A stretch of 46,684 bases of DNA from Methanomicrobiaceae archaeon (lineage in GTDB: Archaea; Halobacteriota; Methanomicrobia; Methanomicrobiales; Methanomicrobiaceae), in NCBI GenBank assembly GCA_016937345.1, contig JAFGWE010000033.1, forward strand, positions 1 through 46,684, written 5' to 3'. The position numbers were made by a program, and so were the translations under genes. How positions within the stretch are numbered: position 1 is the stretch's first letter; the number at the start of each line of letters is the position of its first letter. The notes under the pieces were generated by a model that made no database searches, was not told where the DNA came from, and saw only the letters and a program-made list of their open reading frames with translations. This document shows, piece after piece, positions 43,125-46,684 of the stretch.

Positions 43125-43239
43125 AAATCAAAAAAGGCATCACAGATATTAATAATTATTCCGGATGGTGTGAAAGTAAAAATTAATGTTCAGATTTAAT
43201 GCAAATCATGAAAAAATTAAGGAGCCTTATAATGCCCCT

Positions 43240-44145
43240 TTACTCTCCAATAATCCCGGATACCTTCCCGGGATTTTCTGAAATCCATTTTGCTGCCGCT
43301 TCGTCAACAGACATTCCGGATTCAACATCATACATTACAGATTCCATATCTGAAGGCAGCCAGTAGAAACGCTCTAATATTGCATATACTCCGGGCTTCT
43401 CATCTTTCAGTCCGGTTCGGGCAAGGGATCCTATGTACTCCTCTCCTCCAAAGACTTCCTTTGGATCATCAAGATATTTTAGATCAAATCTTGCAAACAT
43501 CCAGTGTGGCGTCCATCCTGTAACAACAATCCATTTTTCGTCTTTTACAGCTTTTGTTAGTTCTGCTGTCATTCCTGCACTGCTGCTTGCAAGAATTGTG
43601 AAGTCAAGACCATACTTATCAACTGCGTCTTCTGTATTTGACATCATTCCTGCACCAGGCTCAATTCCGGTGATTACGTTGTTAAATTTATCAGCAACTG
43701 AGTTCATTTCATCGATTGAATCAATACCGACATATGCGGGCACAACAAGACCTATTTTTGCTCCGTCAAGGTTGTGGCCTACAAGATCGATACTGTCTCC
43801 GTATTTTTCCCAGTAATTTCCCTGGGTTGCAGGAAGCCATGCGGATATAGTAAGGTCTACATTGCCATCAGAGATTGCCTGATACAGAGGGCCTGCATCA
43901 ACTGCAACAAGTTCAACATTGTAACCAGCTTTTTCATATATATGTTTTAATACATTTGTGCTTGCTATCTCAGAATCCCAGAGGACATATCCGATTTTTA
44001 CATCTCCAAGGGTTTGTTCTGCCGAAGTTGTGGCTTCCCCGGGAGTCTGTCCGGACGGTGTGTTTCCCGTACATCCTGCAATCAGGATGAAAGATAAGAG
44101 AACAACAATACCGGCAGTTAAAAAATTAATTTTTTTTTCAAACAA
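43240..44145 (-). CDS. Glycine betaine/proline-type ABC transporter substrate-binding lipoprotein
   Basis: 301 residues; TTG start (44145) with AAGGACG upstream. The lipobox is ILIAGC (Cys ~25), followed by a Thr/Gly-rich linker. The OpuAC fold begins at VKIGYVLWDSEIASTNVLKH. Aromatic residues in WLPATQGNYWEKYGD and GWTPHWMFARFDLKYL form the betaine-binding cage. Family substrates are glycine betaine, choline, proline betaine. It is the third gene of a leftward importer operon, 136 bp after the permease. Confidence 0.92.
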   Translation of the reverse strand: MFEKKINFLTAGIVVLLSFILIAGCTGNTPSGQTPGEATTSAEQTLGDVKIGYVLWDSEIASTNVLKHIYEKAGYNVELVAVDAGPLYQAISDGNVDLTISAWLPATQGNYWEKYGDSIDLVGHNLDGAKIGLVVPAYVGIDSIDEMNSVADKFNNVITGIEPGAGMMSNTEDAVDKYGLDFTILASSSAGMTAELTKAVKDEKWIVVTGWTPHWMFARFDLKYLDDPKEVFGGEEYIGSLARTGLKDEKPGVYAILERFYWLPSDMESVMYDVESGMSVDEAAAKWISENPGKVSGIIGE

Positions 44146-44281
44146 TTTATCACGTCCTTAAGGGCATTTAGAGCAGCAATTCATAAATCACTGCCAAAAA
44201 AAATACCTTTTGCAGAGCCGAAAACATTTGTCCCGGCCCTGCATGATTCTATGTGGGTAACATTATATAGTAGTTTCCGAA

Positions 44282-45124
44282 TCACGTTTTAATCAGGTTT
44301 TGTGAGATTCTGTCGAGAATTATGGCTATTATTACTATCGCAAGCCCTGCTTCAAAACCTCCGCCGATATCAACTCTCTGAATGCCTGTAAGGACATTTA
44401 GTCCAAGACCTGCTGCACCAATCATTGAGGCAATAACAGTCATTGAGAGTGCAAGAAGAATACACTGGTTCACTCCGGCCATTATTGTCGGGATTGCAAC
44501 GGGAAGCTGTATTTTTATGAGTTTTTGTCGCGGAGTTGCACCAAATGAGTCTGCAACTTCGTTAAGCTCCTTTGGCACCTGCCGGATTCCAAGATTTGTA
44601 AGACGTATTGCAGGAGGCATTGCAAATATAATGGTTGCAATAACTCCGGGTACATTTCCAAGTCCGAAGAATATTACAGCAGGTATCAGGTAGACAAATG
44701 AAGGCATTGTCTGCATTAAATCAAGAAAAGGTCTTGTAATCTGATTTGCAGTGTCGCTTGCCGAGGCCCATATCCCAACCGGAATTCCGATAATTAATGC
44801 AATCAGAGAGGCTGTTAATACAAGTGCAAGAGTCTGCATGGACTCATCCCAAAGATTGAGATTTAAGATAAGCAGGAGCCCTGCGGCAATTAAAATACCT
44901 GCTTTGTAATCTTTTCGTGAGACATACCATCCGATAACTGCTATAATTAAGATTAAAATTAGTGGTGGTATGATTATTAGCATATCCTGGAGGCCGCTTA
45001 TAAAAAAATCAATAAATGTGCTTATTAAATCAAACAACCATCCGAAATATGTATCAATTCCGTCAACGATGGTCTCTACTGTCTCTCCAACCGGGATTTT
45101 GGGAAGAAATCCTGAATCTGCCAT
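44282..45124 (-). CDS. Glycine betaine-type ABC transporter permease
   Basis: 280 residues from ATG 45124, chosen because GGAGGT lies 8 bp upstream, overlapping the end of the ATPase gene. Six to seven membrane segments and the EAA loop IRLTNLGIRQVPKELNEVAD with SFGATPRQKLIKIQLP are typical of ProW/OpuAB. The N-terminal ~25 residues lie before the first segment. The gene is in the same operon as the ATPase (1 bp between stop and start) and the binding protein. It forms the channel for osmolyte uptake. Confidence 0.93.
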   Translation of the reverse strand: MADSGFLPKIPVGETVETIVDGIDTYFGWLFDLISTFIDFFISGLQDMLIIIPPLILILIIAVIGWYVSRKDYKAGILIAAGLLLILNLNLWDESMQTLALVLTASLIALIIGIPVGIWASASDTANQITRPFLDLMQTMPSFVYLIPAVIFFGLGNVPGVIATIIFAMPPAIRLTNLGIRQVPKELNEVADSFGATPRQKLIKIQLPVAIPTIMAGVNQCILLALSMTVIASMIGAAGLGLNVLTGIQRVDIGGGFEAGLAIVIIAIILDRISQNLIKT

Positions 45125-45125
45125 C

Positions 45126-46331
45126 TCAAATAACCTCCATACGTGCAATTGCTGCTAAAAGAGAGCCTTTTATTATAATTCCTTTTATTTTATCATTTTC
45201 ATCCAGAACAGCTATAGGATAAGAAGAGTCGGCTATCACTGGTATAATATCTGCAACATTTGTTGTCGTTTTTACAAAAGGAATGTCATTTCTGACAATT
45301 TCAGTAAGTTTCTCACCTGATTTTTTTGCTCTGGTTGCATCTTCGGCTAATATGAGGCCTTCATACTTTCTGCTCTTTGAAACTGCAAATACACTTGAAA
45401 TGCCATACTCATCCATGAAATGGAGAGCGTTGTTTGGTCCGGATTCTATTGAAACCAGAGGTTCGGGTTTTTTCATGACATCGGCTGCTGTTAAAACCTT
45501 GACCATGTCAACACCTTCTACAAACTTTTTAACGAATTTGTTTGCGGGATTGGTCAGTATCTCTTCAGCATCTCCGACCTGAAGTATCTCACCTTCATTC
45601 ATGAGTGCGATTCTGTTTCCAAGCTTTAGCGCCTCATCAAGGTCATGTGTAACAAATATTATTGTTTTTTGAAGGTTCTCCTGAATTGCCAGAAGTTCGT
45701 CCTGCATATCGCCCCGGATAAGAGGATCAAGTGCACTGAATGCTTCATCCATTAAAAGGATATCAGGGTCAGATGCAAGTGCCCTTGCAAGTCCGACCCT
45801 TTGCTGCATTCCTCCGGAAAGTTCGGAAGGCTTGCTGTTTTCATAACCTTTGAGGCCTACAAGGCTGATTGCCTCTTTTGCTTTTGTGTATTTTTCTTCA
45901 TCAGAAGCTCCCTGAACTTCAAGTCCGAATCCTACATTATCAATTATATTTTTATGCGGAAGAAGTGCAAAGCTCTGAAAGATCATTGCAATTTTATACC
46001 GGCGAAGATTAAGGAGTTCGTTTCTGTCAATTCCTGAAATATCATTGCCGTCGATTATTATTTTTCCGAACTCAGGAGTTATCAGGCGGTTAATGCACCT
46101 TAAAAGGGTTGATTTTCCACATCCGGAAAGACCCATCAGAACAAATATCTCTCCAGCCCTTACATTGAAGTTAACATTTTTAAGGGCAACATTCTGACCT
46201 GTTCTCTCAAAAATCTCTTTTTTTGACAGACCTTCATCGATCAGTTTTTTAGCTTTTTCTGGTTTTTGTCCAAAAATTTTGGTAAGATTTTTTATCTCTA
46301 CAATTATTTTTTCTTTGTCTGATTCATACAC
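45126..46331 (-). CDS. Glycine betaine-type ABC transporter ATPase with tandem CBS domains
   Basis: 401 residues, GTG start with GAGGG 6 bp upstream. Walker A is GLSGCGKST, the signature LSGGMQQRVGLARAL and Walker B ILLMDEAFSALDP. The N-terminal extension (IFGQKPEKAKKLIDEGLSKK) is typical of ProV/OpuAA. A CBS pair (about 285-398: ADVMKKPEPLVSI..., then FVKTTTNVADIIPVI) is known in relatives to sense ionic strength and switch transport. First gene of the leftward operon; the likely role is osmoprotectant uptake under salt stress. Confidence 0.94.
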   Translation of the reverse strand: MYESDKEKIIVEIKNLTKIFGQKPEKAKKLIDEGLSKKEIFERTGQNVALKNVNFNVRAGEIFVLMGLSGCGKSTLLRCINRLITPEFGKIIIDGNDISGIDRNELLNLRRYKIAMIFQSFALLPHKNIIDNVGFGLEVQGASDEEKYTKAKEAISLVGLKGYENSKPSELSGGMQQRVGLARALASDPDILLMDEAFSALDPLIRGDMQDELLAIQENLQKTIIFVTHDLDEALKLGNRIALMNEGEILQVGDAEEILTNPANKFVKKFVEGVDMVKVLTAADVMKKPEPLVSIESGPNNALHFMDEYGISSVFAVSKSRKYEGLILAEDATRAKKSGEKLTEIVRNDIPFVKTTTNVADIIPVIADSSYPIAVLDENDKIKGIIIKGSLLAAIARMEVI

Positions 46332-46684
46332 AAATATCCCTCTTATAAAATAAAATTTCAGACATCTAATTGAATTCTTTTATTAATGTGTGGTAAGTGT
46401 TTTGGTTCCAAAAAATTGAAAATAATTGATTATAATTGAAATTTATCTGAATACTGGCCGTAAATAAAAAATTTATCCGCCCTCTGCCCTTAATCCATAT
46501 CGGGGTAAGAGGTGTACTGCGGCAGCTGCACAAACTTCACTCCTGTTTTACCTGTATTTTTTCGAACCCTTTTGCGCGTCTGTTCAAAAAAGTGTCCTGC
46601 GGGGCTGTTCTGGCTCTAATCTGATCGGCTGTCCGGTTACAAATCTGCAAAAAGTTCATCGAAATAGACAAGGTTTATATGCAC
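46332..46684. other. Right-edge gap of 353 bp, no intact gene
   Basis: Contains the promoter of the osmolyte importer near its left end. The rest has no intact gene. A 41-codon open stretch on the minus strand (46490-46615) reads like the end of a transposase (see findings). The last 48 bases also read as a possible C-terminus of a minus-strand gene entering from the right (stop at 46637-46639). Neither is firm. Confidence 0.5.

Overview
The window looks like a chromosomal segment of a euryarchaeal methanogen, most likely of the Methanomicrobiales (Methanomicrobiaceae). The grounds are archaeal-type genes (Orc1/Cdc6, Hel308, a KEOPS Cgi121 subunit, a two-KH Dim2-like protein, short-form PurA, Trm112), secreted proteins with Thr-rich stalks, archaeosortase-type enzymes, and many PAS/HisKA_2 sensor kinases. 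The order-level assignment is inference from protein style; no database was searched. Most genes have recognisable Shine-Dalgarno sites, TTG and GTG starts occur, and intergenic DNA is very A/T-rich. No tRNA, rRNA, CRISPR array or intact insertion sequence was recognised.

Layout. 1-4985: a tightly overlapping rightward operon (DUF4129-like membrane protein cut by the left edge, DUF4350, MoxR AAA+ ATPase, DUF58, two uncharacterised membrane proteins). 5052-8783: two divergent cell-surface proteins. 9023-11272: PadR regulator with a DrrA/DrrB-type ABC exporter. 11303-17266: a 7TM sensor kinase, a lipoprotein, a Kv-type potassium channel, a 14-TM MFS exporter and a PPC/DUF296 protein. 17375-20055: class II (B12-dependent) ribonucleotide reductase and an FMN-split-barrel protein. 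20200-24420: exported papain-like protease, XRE regulator plus DUF2178 membrane protein with a candidate tandem operator, a DUF6159-like membrane protein and a Cache-like lipoprotein.

24527-34030 is the most informative part: a chromosome replication origin. Orc1/Cdc6 (30000-31319) lies beside a 1.17-kb gene-free, extremely A/T-rich region. Six copies of an origin-recognition-box (ORB) sequence occur here and nowhere else I noticed in the window. Three are in the intergenic origin, with one facing the other two across an A/T-rich unwinding region. One lies 14 bp before hel308, and two nearly identical copies lie between the aminotransferase and purA. Hel308 and Cgi121 sit immediately on the other side of the origin.

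34031-36708: purA, a Trm112-like protein, a small membrane protein and cobD/cbiB. 36780-42543: a large Cache-HAMP-PAS-HisKA_2 kinase; two tandem paralogous archaeosortases; and, divergent from these, a kinase with an N-terminal winged helix followed by a stand-alone receiver. The 67-bp divergent gap holds a direct repeat that could link the last two units. 42609-43124 is a VOC/glyoxalase-fold protein. 43240-46331 is a leftward glycine-betaine-type ABC importer (ATPase with CBS pair, permease, binding protein). The last 350 bp hold no intact gene.

I found no single locus that I can claim is a wholly new system. The best candidates for follow-up are the extended origin with outlying ORBs, the archaeosortase pair facing a DNA-binding sensor kinase, and the Cys-rich protein ending the MoxR/DUF58 operon.
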